Positions 32,755 through 41,891 of a DNA stretch of 64,000 bases are shown here, piece after piece. Below the pieces are notes generated by a model, which was not told the origin of the DNA, did not search any database, and saw only the letters and a list, made by a program, of their open reading frames with translations. A program made the translations under genes and the position numbers. Every line of letters starts with the position of its first letter. Within the stretch, counting starts at the first letter, position 1. Source of the DNA: Avipropionibacterium sp050157065 (GTDB lineage: Bacteria; Actinomycetota; Actinomycetes; Propionibacteriales; Propionibacteriaceae); NCBI GenBank assembly GCA_050157065.1, contig CP189573.1, one strand, 5' to 3'.

Positions 32755-34017
32755 TCAGTCGTGCCGGGCGGGTCGCCAGCGACGCTTGCGACCGGCGGGC
32801 AGGGCGGCGGCGATGACACCGGCGATCGTGACGATGCCCAGCGAGGTGCCGGCCACGGCGAGGGCGGTGTTGCGCGCCGCGTGGTTGGTGTCGACCGGGG
32901 GCGGCTGGATGTGCAGGTTGCCGGGCTGGGTCTCGGCACCGGAAGGGGCCGGCGGTCCCACGGGTGCGGTGAGCGCCCGGTACGGGTTGATGATCCCGTT
33001 GCCGAGCTGCAGGTCGGGCGCTCCACCGACCGGCGGATCGGCGGTGACCTCGAGCCGGCGCCGTACCTCCTTGGCGGTCATGTCGGGGTAGCGCTCCATC
33101 AGCAGGGCGGCGGCGCCGGCCACCAACGGGGTGGCGAACGACGTACCGGTGTCGACCTCGAAGTAGGACGGCCCCTGTCCCGGCGGACAGTTCGGGTCGG
33201 AGGACAGGCACAACGGCTTCATCCCGACCACCCCGGACCCGGGGGCGGCGACCGAGATCTGCATCCCCTCGCCGTACTGGCTCTGCGGGTCGGGCACGTC
33301 GGTGGCGGTGGTCATCGCGACCGCCATCACGCCCGGGTAGTTGGCCGGGTACGAGGGCCCGGCGGCTCCGCCGTTGCCGGAGGCCGCGACCACCAGGATG
33401 CCGGCGGCCACCGCCCGCTCGATGGCGGCCCGGTACTGCGGGGTGTCGCTGCCGGACTGGCTGATCGAGATGATGTCCACCTTCGCCGCAACGGCCTTGT
33501 CGATCGCCTCGATCACCGGGCCCAGCGGCTCCGGCTCCCGGGGACTCGTCTCCTGCAGGGCGCGGATGGCCAGGATGTTGACGTCGGGCGCGATCCCCGA
33601 GTAGTCGTAGTCGAGGTCCGGGACGTTCTGCCCGGCGATCAGCGACACCACGAACGTGCCGTGACCACAGTCGACCCGGTCGTCCTTGGCCTTGTCGACG
33701 CCGGTGGTGTTGTCCCAGTCGAGGTTGATCCCGGCCATGTACTGCGAGCTGCCCTGGAAGACGCCGGTGTCGATCACGGCGATGGTGACGCCCTTGCCGG
33801 TCGCGATCCGGTGCACGTCGTCGTACCGCAGTCGTTTCATGTGCCAGGCCTCGCCCGGTGCGGCCTGCGACAGGTAGGTCTGGCAGGCCTCCGGGGTGTA
33901 GTCCTCGAGGGCGTGCGCGGGGGCCGCCGGGACGATCAGCGCCGCGATGAAGCCCAGTACCGCGAGCACCGCGCCCAGCCGTCGGCGACGGAGCGTGGGT
34001 TGGCTGGCTGCAGGCAC
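32755..34017 (-). CDS. mycP: Mycosin, type VII secretion-associated subtilisin-like protease
   Basis: A 420-residue membrane-anchored serine protease. It has a Sec signal peptide (cleavage near AHA at 34-36), a subtilase domain with triad D83 (VIDTGV), H119 (GHGTFV) and S293 (GTSFATP), the oxyanion asparagine N215 (SGNGG), a proline-rich linker (about 365-385) and a C-terminal transmembrane helix with a basic tail (GRKRRWRPAR). MycP stabilises the ESX complex and cleaves some secreted factors. GTG 34017 is set by a TACCCT -10 box seven bases upstream. It is transcribed toward eccC, separated by the inserted MmcQ-HhH gene and the repeat region. Confidence 0.95.
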   Translation of the reverse strand: MPAASQPTLRRRRLGAVLAVLGFIAALIVPAAPAHALEDYTPEACQTYLSQAAPGEAWHMKRLRYDDVHRIATGKGVTIAVIDTGVFQGSSQYMAGINLDWDNTTGVDKAKDDRVDCGHGTFVVSLIAGQNVPDLDYDYSGIAPDVNILAIRALQETSPREPEPLGPVIEAIDKAVAAKVDIISISQSGSDTPQYRAAIERAVAAGILVVAASGNGGAAGPSYPANYPGVMAVAMTTATDVPDPQSQYGEGMQISVAAPGSGVVGMKPLCLSSDPNCPPGQGPSYFEVDTGTSFATPLVAGAAALLMERYPDMTAKEVRRRLEVTADPPVGGAPDLQLGNGIINPYRALTAPVGPPAPSGAETQPGNLHIQPPPVDTNHAARNTALAVAGTSLGIVTIAGVIAAALPAGRKRRWRPARHD

Positions 34018-34024
34018 GCCCCCA

Positions 34025-34030
34025 AGGGTA
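34025..34030 (-). promoter_or_regulatory. -10 box for leaderless mycP
   Basis: On the minus strand TACCCT (34030-34025) ends seven bases before GTG 34017. There is no ribosome binding site in the gap. Confidence 0.45.
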
Positions 34031-34072
34031 ACCGTGGGCGGGGTTGCCCGCCGCCGACGACGGACGGTCGGC

Positions 34073-34078
34073 GAGAAT
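34073..34078 (+). promoter_or_regulatory. -10 box before glycerophosphodiester phosphodiesterase gene
   Basis: GAGAAT ends seven bases before ATG 34086. It overlaps the alternative ATG 34077, which would lie inside the promoter. The mycP promoter is about 45 bases away on the other strand. Confidence 0.35.
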
Positions 34079-34085
34079 GAACCCC

Positions 34086-34886
34086 ATGGTTGAGCTGTTC
34101 GCCCACCGCGGCTGGTCCGGCGCCCACCCCGAGATGACGCGCGGCGCGTTCGTGGCCGCCATCGACCTCGCCCGCCGGGAGGACGTACGCCTCGGGCTGG
34201 AGTGCGACGTCCACTTCACCGCCGACGGCCGACTCGGCTGCCTGCACGACGCAGACCTTGTCCGTACGGGACGCTGGTCGGGCGAGCCGTCGGCCGCGCT
34301 GGCCGACCTCAGCCTCGCCGAGCTGCGTACCGTCGACTTCGGTGCCTGGCGCTCCGACCTGGCCGACCTGGCCGAGCTGACCGAGGCAGACCGGGCCTTC
34401 GTGGAACTGTCCGACCTGTTCGACATGGTCGCCGAGGCCCGCGCCGCCGGGGTCGACGTCCACCTCGCGGTCGAGACCAAGCATCCGGTACCGCACGACG
34501 ACCAGGTCGAGGGTGCCCTGGCGGAGCTGTTGGGTTCGTACGGTTGGGCCGACGGTTCCGGGCCGGTCCGGATGATCAGCTTCGACCTGGCCGCGCTGGA
34601 TCGGATGCGGGCCAGCTGTCCGAGGGTGCCGCTGACGTACCTGATCAGTCGTCCCGACGACGGCACCATCGACCACCTCCCCGGCGACATCGCGGTCGGC
34701 CCGGCCGGCACCCTGCTGCGCGACGACCCTGCGTTCGTCACCCGGCTCCATGAGGCCGGCCGCGAGTGTCACGTGTGGACCGTCAACGAACCCGCCGACA
34801 TCGCGGCCTGCCTCGCCCTCGGCGTGGATGCGATCACCACCGACCATCCCGACCGCGCCCTCGCCGCGCTGGACCGCAGCCGCTGA
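34086..34886 (+). CDS. Glycerophosphodiester phosphodiesterase
   Basis: A 266-residue cytoplasmic GDPD with a TIM-barrel fold. It shows ELFAHRGWSGAHPEMT with the catalytic HR pair (about 6-7), GLECDVHFTADGRLGCLHD carrying the metal-binding E-x-D and the second catalytic histidine, DVHLAVETKH near 135, and CHVWTVNEPADI near the C-terminus. The enzyme splits glycerophosphodiesters into glycerol 3-phosphate and an alcohol. No signal peptide, so it would act on imported or internal diesters. ATG 34086 is chosen on the -10 spacing. Divergent from mycP. Confidence 0.93.
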   Translation: MVELFAHRGWSGAHPEMTRGAFVAAIDLARREDVRLGLECDVHFTADGRLGCLHDADLVRTGRWSGEPSAALADLSLAELRTVDFGAWRSDLADLAELTEADRAFVELSDLFDMVAEARAAGVDVHLAVETKHPVPHDDQVEGALAELLGSYGWADGSGPVRMISFDLAALDRMRASCPRVPLTYLISRPDDGTIDHLPGDIAVGPAGTLLRDDPAFVTRLHEAGRECHVWTVNEPADIAACLALGVDAITTDHPDRALAALDRSR

Positions 34887-34898
34887 CGTCGGAGAAGC

Positions 34899-36161
34899 TC
34901 AGCGCAGCGGTGCGAAGGGGCGCAACTCGGCCGGCATCCGACCGCTGGTGATCTGCTGGGCGAGCAACCGCCCGGTGACCGGACCGAGCGTGATGCCCCA
35001 CATCCCGTGACCGCCGGCGACCCAGACCCGCGGTGACCGGGTGGCACCGATCAGCGGCAGTCCGTCGATGGTGCACGGCCGGGAGCCGACCCAGTCGTCC
35101 TGTCGGTGGTCGAGGTCGACGCCGGTCAGCAGCGGCCGGGCCGCCTCGACGATCGCGGTGATCCGCCGCTGGTCGAGCGGTGCGTCGGGTCGGCGGAACT
35201 CCATCATCCCGGCGACCCGCAGCCGCTCCCCGATCGGGGTGCACGCCACCCGGGCGGCCGGCAGGTACACCGGACCGGTCGGCAGGTTGTCGGCGTGCAC
35301 GCTGAACGAGTAGCCGCGGCCCGCCTGGACGACCCGCTTCACCCCGAAGTCGCGGACCAACTGCCCGAGCCAGGCCCCGGTGGCCACCACGACCTGGTCG
35401 AACTCCTCGGTGCCCTCGCTGGTGGTCACGTGCACGGTGCCGCGGACGTCGGCCAACTGCGTGACGTCGACGCCGGTACGGACCTCGCCGCCGCGGGCGA
35501 CGACCGAGTCGGCCAACGCGGCCACGTAGCTGCCGGGGTCGACGAACCGCTGCCCGTGGAGCACGATCGCGGCGCCGATCTCGTCCGACAGGGCCGGCTC
35601 CAGGGTACGGGCCTCCTCACCGCTGAGTGCGTCGAAGCTGATGTCGCCGCCCGACTCGTGGATGTGCTCGATCTCGGCCAGCAGCGTGGCCCGCTCGGCC
35701 TCGGTCCGGTACGCGGCGAGGAAGTGTTCGGCGGCGAGCGTCGGTGCGGCCACCCCACCCTCGGACAGCAGGTCGAAGCTCGCCAGCGACAGGTCGTTGA
35801 TCGGCACCAGCGACTCCATCGCCCGCCGCCACGCCTTGGTCGTGGAGTGCCGGGTGAAGCCGAACACGAACCGCAGGAAGTCTGGCTTCAGGCTGGGCGG
35901 TACGTACACCGGTGAACTCGGGCTGAAGACGGCCCTGATCCCGTACTGCAGCACCGCCGGCTCGGGCAGCGGGGTCGCGATGCCGGGGGTCAGCCAGCCC
36001 GCGTTGCCCCAGGACGATCCGGCGGCGACCCCCGTACGGTCGAACACCGTCACCTCGACGTCGTGGTCCTGCAGGAACCAGGCCGTCGCCAGTCCGACCA
36101 TGCCGGCACCGACGACCGCGATGCGGGTCGCGTCACCGGGCTGGCGCGCACTTGAACTCAT
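34899..36161 (-). CDS. FAD-dependent oxidoreductase, D-amino-acid dehydrogenase (DadA)-like
   Basis: A 420-residue DAO-family flavoenzyme. The FAD-binding Rossmann motif is IAVVGAGMVGLATAWFLQDHDVEVTVFDR near the start. SSWGNAGWLTPG (about 49-60) is typical of DadA. The second FAD motif is VVVATGAWLGQL near 250, and the C-terminal GLPLIGATRSPRVWVAGGHGMWGITLGP completes the flavin site. DadA oxidises D-amino acids to keto acids and ammonia. Substrate specificity cannot be read from sequence. A CACAAT -10 box lies six bases before ATG 36161. Upstream on the same strand is arginine deiminase, 61 bases away, so joint amino-acid catabolism is possible. Confidence 0.88.
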   Translation of the reverse strand: MSSSARQPGDATRIAVVGAGMVGLATAWFLQDHDVEVTVFDRTGVAAGSSWGNAGWLTPGIATPLPEPAVLQYGIRAVFSPSSPVYVPPSLKPDFLRFVFGFTRHSTTKAWRRAMESLVPINDLSLASFDLLSEGGVAAPTLAAEHFLAAYRTEAERATLLAEIEHIHESGGDISFDALSGEEARTLEPALSDEIGAAIVLHGQRFVDPGSYVAALADSVVARGGEVRTGVDVTQLADVRGTVHVTTSEGTEEFDQVVVATGAWLGQLVRDFGVKRVVQAGRGYSFSVHADNLPTGPVYLPAARVACTPIGERLRVAGMMEFRRPDAPLDQRRITAIVEAARPLLTGVDLDHRQDDWVGSRPCTIDGLPLIGATRSPRVWVAGGHGMWGITLGPVTGRLLAQQITSGRMPAELRPFAPLR

Positions 36162-36167
36162 GGGGCC

Positions 36168-36173
36168 ATTGTG
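36168..36173 (-). promoter_or_regulatory. -10 box for leaderless dadA-like gene
   Basis: On the minus strand CACAAT (36173-36168) ends six bases before ATG 36161. It lies in the 60-base gap after arcA, so the gene probably has its own transcript. Confidence 0.4.
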
Positions 36174-36221
36174 TCCCCCGGTGCCATGTCGCCAACGTCC
36201 GGGTGTGGCGCCCGAGACAGC

Positions 36222-37472
36222 TCACCCGAGCGCGTCGTTCGGGGCCTCGGGTGGGGCGTCGCGCACGATCGGACAGGTCAGGCAGCGCGGCCCGCCGCGG
36301 CCGGAGCCGAGTTCGCTGCCGGCGATGGTGAGCACCTCGATGCCGTCGGCCTCGAGGCGCGCGTTGGTCTGGGTGTTCCGTTCGTACGCCACCGCCACCC
36401 GGGGCGCGAGGGCCAAGGTGTTGTTGCCGTCGTCCCACTGTTCACGCTCGGCGGTGACCGGGTCGAGCCCGGTGTCGATGACCCGCAGTTCGTCGATCCC
36501 CATCGCCGTGGCGGCCGCGGCCAGGAACGGGGCTGGTTCGTCGACCACCACCTGGTCGTCGTCGAGCCGCAGGGTGCGGGCCTGCAGCCGGTCGGCGACG
36601 TTGGGGTACATCACGCAGGCGTCGGTGTCGACCATGGTGACGACGGTGTCGAGGTGCATCGTCGCCCGGCCCTGGTCGATCGGCACCGCCAGCACCCGAC
36701 GCGCCAGGCCCTGCCGCAGCAGTGTGTGGCTGAGCCGCTCCACCCCGGCCGCGCTGGTCCGCTGCCCGATCCCGATCGCGAGCACCCCGGGCGCCAGCAC
36801 CAGTACGTCGCCGCCCTCCACGTACTCCGACTCCCAGCCGTGCACCTGCGGCACACCGGCGAACCGCGGGTGGAACCTGTTGACCAGCTCGGTCAGCTGC
36901 GTCTCGCGCCGCCGGGCCGGCAGCGCCAGCGAGGTGATGATGACCTGCTCGCCGAGCCAGCACGCCGAGTCGCGGGTGAACAGCAGGTTGGGCAGGGGCG
37001 CGATCACGAAGTCCTCCGGCGACAGTGACGCGGTGACCAGCGTCCGGACGCCGGTGATCTCGTCGTTGCGCAGCCCCGCCACCAGGACGTCGAGCAGGTG
37101 GTCGGTGTCGAGCTCGGCCAACCGGCGACCGAGGTAGTCCTGCAGGGCCGGTCCGATCCGGTGGTCGGCGATGGTCTGGTCGATCGCCCGTGCCCGGGCG
37201 GCCGGGTCGGCCAGCACCTCGGTGAGCAGGTCGCGCAGCAGCAACACCTCGATCCCGCGGCCGGTCAACAGGTCGACGTACGCGTCGTGCTCGGCCTGGG
37301 CGCGATCCACCCACGGGATCCCGTCGAACAGCAGGGTGTCGTTGTTGCGCGGGGTGAGCCGCCGCAGCTCCGCACCGGGACGGTGCAGCAGCACCGTACG
37401 CAGTGGGCTCACCTCGTCGTGGATCCGGCCGGTCGGGCGTGGCCCGGCGCCGGGGTCGGCCGTCATCGCCAT
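36222..37472 (-). CDS. arcA: Arginine deiminase
   Basis: A 416-residue cytoplasmic enzyme that converts arginine to citrulline and ammonia. Every catalytic block is present: RNNDTLLFDGIPW near 42-54, PNLLFTRD near 155, EYVEGGDVLVL near 215, HLDTVVTMVD near 270 and RGGPRCLTCPI with the nucleophile C397. Length and motif order match bacterial ADI. There is no arcB, arcC or arcD in this window, so either citrulline is used elsewhere or those genes are apart. ATG 37472 has GAGAG eight bases upstream; ATG 37466 is an alternative. Divergent from the mannosyltransferase-like gene. Confidence 0.95.
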   Translation of the reverse strand: MAMTADPGAGPRPTGRIHDEVSPLRTVLLHRPGAELRRLTPRNNDTLLFDGIPWVDRAQAEHDAYVDLLTGRGIEVLLLRDLLTEVLADPAARARAIDQTIADHRIGPALQDYLGRRLAELDTDHLLDVLVAGLRNDEITGVRTLVTASLSPEDFVIAPLPNLLFTRDSACWLGEQVIITSLALPARRRETQLTELVNRFHPRFAGVPQVHGWESEYVEGGDVLVLAPGVLAIGIGQRTSAAGVERLSHTLLRQGLARRVLAVPIDQGRATMHLDTVVTMVDTDACVMYPNVADRLQARTLRLDDDQVVVDEPAPFLAAAATAMGIDELRVIDTGLDPVTAEREQWDDGNNTLALAPRVAVAYERNTQTNARLEADGIEVLTIAGSELGSGRGGPRCLTCPIVRDAPPEAPNDALG

Positions 37473-37526
37473 GATCACCACTCTCGGTCCACGTCTTGGT
37501 CCTGCGACCCTAGCGTGGCCACCCGA

Positions 37527-37532
37527 TATCGT
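37527..37532 (+). promoter_or_regulatory. -10 box for leaderless mannosyltransferase-like gene
   Basis: TATCGT ends six bases before GTG 37539. The identical hexamer with the identical spacing precedes larB. Confidence 0.5.
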
Positions 37533-37538
37533 GTCCCG

Positions 37539-39263
37539 GTGACTGCTGCAGCGCCGAGCCCCAAGCGGCGTCTGTGGGGTCCCAACGAGTACGTGCCGTA
37601 CACCCCGACGGCCTGGCACCGCGACCACCGGGTCGCCATCGGTGGCATCCTCGGCTTCTCGGCGATCAGCCTGACGTTGGCCATCCTGGGCCCGTCGGCG
37701 GTGACCCTGGTGCTCGGTCCGCGCGACGGCAGCCTGTTGCCGCCGTGGTACGGCCCGGCACTGCCGCAGCGACCGAACGAGTGGGTGGTCTGCATCGCCG
37801 CGTGGGTGGCGATCCTGCTCGGTGGTGCCTCACTGCTGATCGCGTTGCGCGCGCTCGACGCGGGCTGGCGGCCGCGACCCCGCCGGCTGTGCACGATGGG
37901 CACGGTGCTGGCGCTGCTGCACGCGGTCGTCCCGCCGCTCACCTCGGCCGACGTGTTGATGTACGCCGCGTACGGACGGCTGCAGCTGATCGGCCGGAAC
38001 CCTTACGAGATCACCCCGGCCGAGGTGTTCCGCAGCCAGTACGACCCGGTGATGGAGTGGACCGAGCGGCCGTGGGAGGACACCCCCAGCGTGTACGGCC
38101 CGATCGTGTCGTGGCTGCAGCTGGCGGCCAACCACCTCGGCGGCGAGAACATGCACGACATCGTGTTCTGGCTGCAGCTGTTCCACGTACTGGCCTTCCT
38201 CGGCGCCTGCGCTGCCACCATCTGGATCGCCCGCGGTGACCGGGACCGGCTGAACCGGGCGATCCTGATGACGGTCGCCAACCCGCTGATGATCTGGGGC
38301 ATCGTGATCAGCGCCCACAACGAGGCGCTGTCGGTGATCTTCGCGGTCGGCGGGATGATGCTGATGCGCCGCAGTGCGTTGGGTGCCGGGCTCGGGATCG
38401 GGCTGGCCGGGTGTGCGAAGTTGTCCATCGGGTTGTGGGGCCTGGCGATGCTGTGGGCCTATCGCAAGCAACCCAAGAAGGCGGCCCTGCTGTGCCTCGG
38501 CGCGGCGATCCCGATGAGTCTGGCGTACGGGCTGTGGCAGCCGCAGGCCCTGGTGTCGGTGCTGCGCAACGGGTCGTACGTGTCGGGCGGGTCGTGGGCG
38601 CAGCCGGTGTCGCGGTTCTTCGACCACGTGATGCTGCTCGACACCACGACGGCCAAACTGCTCACCGGCATCATCTCGTACAGCCTGTTGGTGGTGCTGG
38701 TGATCGTGCTGTGGCGGTTGCTGCCGTGGAGTGCGGTGCCCGGCATCGCCCCTGACACCTCGCCCCGCGACGACGTGATGACGGTGGCCGTACGGGCCGC
38801 GCTGGTGTTGTCGGTGGCCTGGCTGGTGTCGGCGATGTACACCCTGTCCTGGTACGACCTGATCGCCTTCGTGCCGTTGGGGGTGCTGGCCTCCTCCCGA
38901 CTGGACGTGATCATGATCGTCCGCAACACCTTCTTGTCGGTGGCCTACGTGCCCGGTCGGGTGGTGGACCTGTCGGATCAGCTGGACACCGTGGTGACGC
39001 AGGTCCGCGAGACGGTGAGCCCCGTCGTGCAGTTGGGCGTGGTGGTGGCCATCTTCGCGTGGGCTGTCGAACGACGACGATCCCGGCGGCGCGGCGACCC
39101 CGCCGCAGAGGGGGCAGGGTCGAACGTGATGACGTCGGACGGGGCGCCATCGGACGGGGCGGACGGGGCGGACAGGGGCGCGACCGACGAGGATCCCTCA
39201 CCGGACCGTGGTGACCGGTCCGGCGCCACCGGGACCGTCGATCGAACTACGCTGGCGACGTGA
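37539..39263 (+). CDS. GT-C-type polyprenol-phosphate-mannose-dependent mannosyltransferase-like membrane protein
   Basis: A 574-residue protein with about 12-13 membrane helices. The first extracytoplasmic loop has LTSADVLMYAAYGRL and a conserved acidic pair with YDPVMEWTERPWEDTPSVYGPI, matching the MptA/MptB alpha-1,6-mannosyltransferase group (GT87-like, GT-C fold). ISAHNEALSVIFAVGG and CAKLSIGLWGLAML are further family blocks. These enzymes extend lipomannan or similar cell-wall mannans with polyprenyl-phosphate-mannose outside the membrane. The last 60 residues are an acidic, low-complexity tail (DGAPSDGADGADRGATDED). A DUF2510 protein is coupled downstream by a GTGA overlap. Confidence 0.83.
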   Translation: MTAAAPSPKRRLWGPNEYVPYTPTAWHRDHRVAIGGILGFSAISLTLAILGPSAVTLVLGPRDGSLLPPWYGPALPQRPNEWVVCIAAWVAILLGGASLLIALRALDAGWRPRPRRLCTMGTVLALLHAVVPPLTSADVLMYAAYGRLQLIGRNPYEITPAEVFRSQYDPVMEWTERPWEDTPSVYGPIVSWLQLAANHLGGENMHDIVFWLQLFHVLAFLGACAATIWIARGDRDRLNRAILMTVANPLMIWGIVISAHNEALSVIFAVGGMMLMRRSALGAGLGIGLAGCAKLSIGLWGLAMLWAYRKQPKKAALLCLGAAIPMSLAYGLWQPQALVSVLRNGSYVSGGSWAQPVSRFFDHVMLLDTTTAKLLTGIISYSLLVVLVIVLWRLLPWSAVPGIAPDTSPRDDVMTVAVRAALVLSVAWLVSAMYTLSWYDLIAFVPLGVLASSRLDVIMIVRNTFLSVAYVPGRVVDLSDQLDTVVTQVRETVSPVVQLGVVVAIFAWAVERRRSRRRGDPAAEGAGSNVMTSDGAPSDGADGADRGATDEDPSPDRGDRSGATGTVDRTTLAT

Positions 39264-40204
39264 GCACTCCTGTCCCACCCGAGGTGCCCCTCGACGAGCT
39301 CGGGGAGCGTGGTGGTGAGTTCGGCGGACGTGTGCCCGAGGGGCCGGCCGACGGGCTCGAGGGGCGTGGGCCAGCGACGGCGACGCGGTCGGCGTCGCGG
39401 CGGAAGGCCAAGCCCGGTTGGTACGACGACCCGGCCGATGCCGACGACACCTTCCGGTGGTGGACCGGGACCGGCTGGACGGCATGGCTGTCCGACGACG
39501 AGGACGCCCCGCCCCCGCCCGAGGACGATCCGCGGACGCGGGGTGAGGTACCGCCGGGACCGCCGCGCCGGTTCGGGCTGGTGCCACGGATCGTGATGGG
39601 GCTGACCGCGGTGGTGATCCTGGTCGCCGGGATCATCGTCGCCGGGTGGGACAACCGGCGACCCATCGTGCTCAACAAGGCGCAACCGACCAGCACCTAC
39701 AGTCCGCTGTCCATGACGCTGCTCTGTGACGCTCCGACGGCGAACATCGCCGGCGAGATCGGCTACGACGTGCCGGACGGATTCATCAGTTCCGGCCCTG
39801 ATGAGGGGCCGATGGACTGGGTGACCTGCCTGACCCGGCCGAGTGCGGATCTCGACGCGAACGTGGTGTTCGCGTTGGGTCACGTCCCGGCCGACGTCGA
39901 GACCAGGTCGGTGCAGGAGATCGCCGAGGAGGTCCAGCTCCGGATGTCAGCTGACCTGTTCGAGGGAGGCCGCGCCGACACCTCCGAGCTGGCGAGTGGG
40001 GCGGCCTCGGAGTTCGGTCAGGCGTGGCGCATGGCCGGCGTCTGGACCACCGCCGACGGGTCGGGTCAGGACTTCGAGATCATCGTGTTCGACCTCGGCG
40101 AAGGGAGACGAGCGCTGTACTGGTCGGTGATCAGCCAGAACGACGTTCCCGACGCCGAGCGGACCCGGACCGAAGAGCTCCGGACCAGTTTGCGGCGACT
40201 CTGA
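39260..40204 (+). CDS. DUF2510-domain membrane protein
   Basis: A 314-residue protein. Residues 50-78 form the short DUF2510 motif (KPGWYDDPADADDTFRWWTG), common at the N-terminus of actinobacterial membrane proteins. One transmembrane helix follows (about 112-132, IVMGLTAVVILVAGIIVAGW). The external part (about 140-314) contains two cysteines, in LLCDAPT and WVTCLTRP, and resembles small lipoprotein-like beta domains. Its role is unknown. GTG 39260 overlaps the stop of the mannosyltransferase-like gene, so it may assist that enzyme. Confidence 0.87.
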   Translation: MSTPVPPEVPLDELGERGGEFGGRVPEGPADGLEGRGPATATRSASRRKAKPGWYDDPADADDTFRWWTGTGWTAWLSDDEDAPPPPEDDPRTRGEVPPGPPRRFGLVPRIVMGLTAVVILVAGIIVAGWDNRRPIVLNKAQPTSTYSPLSMTLLCDAPTANIAGEIGYDVPDGFISSGPDEGPMDWVTCLTRPSADLDANVVFALGHVPADVETRSVQEIAEEVQLRMSADLFEGGRADTSELASGAASEFGQAWRMAGVWTTADGSGQDFEIIVFDLGEGRRALYWSVISQNDVPDAERTRTEELRTSLRRL

Positions 40205-40275
40205 ACGCCCACGGCTCGCTGATCAGGTTTCGAGTGCCAGCCATCTGACATCCCGAGGCAGGAGGGTCCTGACCG

Positions 40276-41832
40276 GTGCCGACATCGTCGATCGACCGCC
40301 CCAACATCGTGATCTTCATGACCGACCAACAGCGGGGTGCCACCATCCTGCCGGGCCGGCATCGAGCCCACACGCCCCATGTGGATCGACTGATGTCGGA
40401 GGGGGTGACGTTCCCACGTGCCTACACCGTCTCCCCGCACTGTTGTCCCTCCCGGGCCTCGTTCCTCTCCGGCCTCCATCCCTCCGAACACGGTGTGTGG
40501 AACAACGTGAACGTCGCCAACGCGCTCAGCCGGGGGCCACGGTCAGGGGTGCGGATGTGGTCGGAGTCCGTCGCCGAGTCCGGCTACCGATTGGGATTCA
40601 CGGGCAAGTGGCACGTGAGCAACACGGCCGGACCAGCTGATCATGGCTGGGAGGAATGGGGCGTCACGGCTCGTGGGAGCGGAGCCGCGGACCGCAGCGA
40701 AGAGGAGCAGCGCGAGCATGCGATGCGACGCCAGCTCACCACGTTGGCGCGCAGAATGCGCGACGACCTCGGCCACCGGCGTCCGGGGGAGATCATCCGC
40801 CCGGGGTACCCCGAGTACGTGCACTATTCGGTCCACCCGGATGCCTTCGGTGACCAGCGGGTGGTGGACTCCGCGACGGAGTTCATCGGTCAGGCGGCCG
40901 CCGGCGAGGAGCCGTGGATGGTGTACGTCGGCACCTTGGGGCCGCACGACCCCTATCAGCCGCCCCAAGAGTTCCTCGACATGTATGACGTCAACGACGT
41001 GGAGCTGCCCGGGAGCTTCACCGACCCCATGACCGACAAGCCGGCGTTGTACTCGCGGATCCGTGACCGCTTCGACCAACTCACCGAGGCAGAGCACCGT
41101 GAGGCCTTGCGCCACTACCTGGCCTTCTGCAGTTACCAGGACGCGTTGTTCGGTCAGGTGCATGCCGCTGTCGCCGCTGCGGGGCAGTTGTCGAACACGA
41201 TCTTCGTGTACCTGTCGGACCATGGCGACTACGCCGGTGATCACGGCCTGTGGGGCAAGGGGCTGCCGTCGTTCGCGTCTGCGTACCACATTCCCTTGGT
41301 CATTGGTGGTGCGCCACTCGACGAGGCGGTCCACGGCACGCGGAGTGAGCTGCCGGCCATGATCACCGATGTCGGCCCGACCCTGCTCGAGCTCTGCGGG
41401 GTGACCCCCCGGCATCCGATGTCCGGACTCTCCCTGGCCGACGCGTTGCAGGGCACTGCGCCGGCTGCGCGCGACGAGCTGGTGTTCCAGACCAACGGCA
41501 ACGAGTCGTACGGGAACCAACGGATCGTGATGACCCCTCGCTGGAAGCTGGTGGTGAACTACTTCGATCACGACGAGCTGTACGACCTGGAGTCGGATCC
41601 CGAGGAGATGCGCAACCTGTTGCACCGGGAACGCCAGGGCAGGACCCTCGGCACCGACCCGCAGTCGCCGGTGCCGGCGGACCTTCGCGACGTGGTCGAG
41701 GATCTGTACACGCGGCTGTGGCGGTTCGCCATCCGGCATGGTGACGACCTGACCGACGGCTACATCGTGACGGCGTTGGGGACCCACGGCCCCGGAGAGG
41801 TCGCGCGCATCGCTGACCGTGCCTCGGGGTGA
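40276..41832 (+). CDS. Type I sulfatase
   Basis: A 518-residue sulfatase without a signal peptide. The formylglycine motif is CCPSRASFLSG with modifiable Cys56 (C-x-P-S-R); maturation needs a formylglycine-generating enzyme, not seen here. Metal ligands are visible in NIVIFMTDQQRG (D17) and YLSDHGDYAGDHGLWGKG (about 316-333). Substrate-side residues include GKWHVS near 115 and LGPHDPYQPP near 222. The C-terminal part (WKLVVNYFDHDELYDLESDPEEMRNL) is the usual sulfatase ending. GGAGGG lies nine bases before GTG 40276. Substrate unknown; lyase, uronyl hydrolase and sulfatase in one window suggest sulfated glycans (inference). Confidence 0.94.
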   Translation: MPTSSIDRPNIVIFMTDQQRGATILPGRHRAHTPHVDRLMSEGVTFPRAYTVSPHCCPSRASFLSGLHPSEHGVWNNVNVANALSRGPRSGVRMWSESVAESGYRLGFTGKWHVSNTAGPADHGWEEWGVTARGSGAADRSEEEQREHAMRRQLTTLARRMRDDLGHRRPGEIIRPGYPEYVHYSVHPDAFGDQRVVDSATEFIGQAAAGEEPWMVYVGTLGPHDPYQPPQEFLDMYDVNDVELPGSFTDPMTDKPALYSRIRDRFDQLTEAEHREALRHYLAFCSYQDALFGQVHAAVAAAGQLSNTIFVYLSDHGDYAGDHGLWGKGLPSFASAYHIPLVIGGAPLDEAVHGTRSELPAMITDVGPTLLELCGVTPRHPMSGLSLADALQGTAPAARDELVFQTNGNESYGNQRIVMTPRWKLVVNYFDHDELYDLESDPEEMRNLLHRERQGRTLGTDPQSPVPADLRDVVEDLYTRLWRFAIRHGDDLTDGYIVTALGTHGPGEVARIADRASG

Positions 41833-41891
41833 TCAACCGGCTGCCTGAGGACCCGTGGTGTGCCGTGGCGTACGGATGACGTGCCCAACGA

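Noticed and set aside
31439..34741. Very long minus-strand reading frame of 1100 codons
   Set aside because: It crosses eccC, the MmcQ-HhH gene, the repeat region, mycP and the phosphodiesterase gene in other frames; its composition is the shadow of high-GC coding DNA and repeats.
34899..37472. Complete arginine deiminase pathway operon
   Set aside because: Only arcA is present; the neighbour is a D-amino-acid dehydrogenase-like flavoenzyme, not arcB, arcC or arcD.
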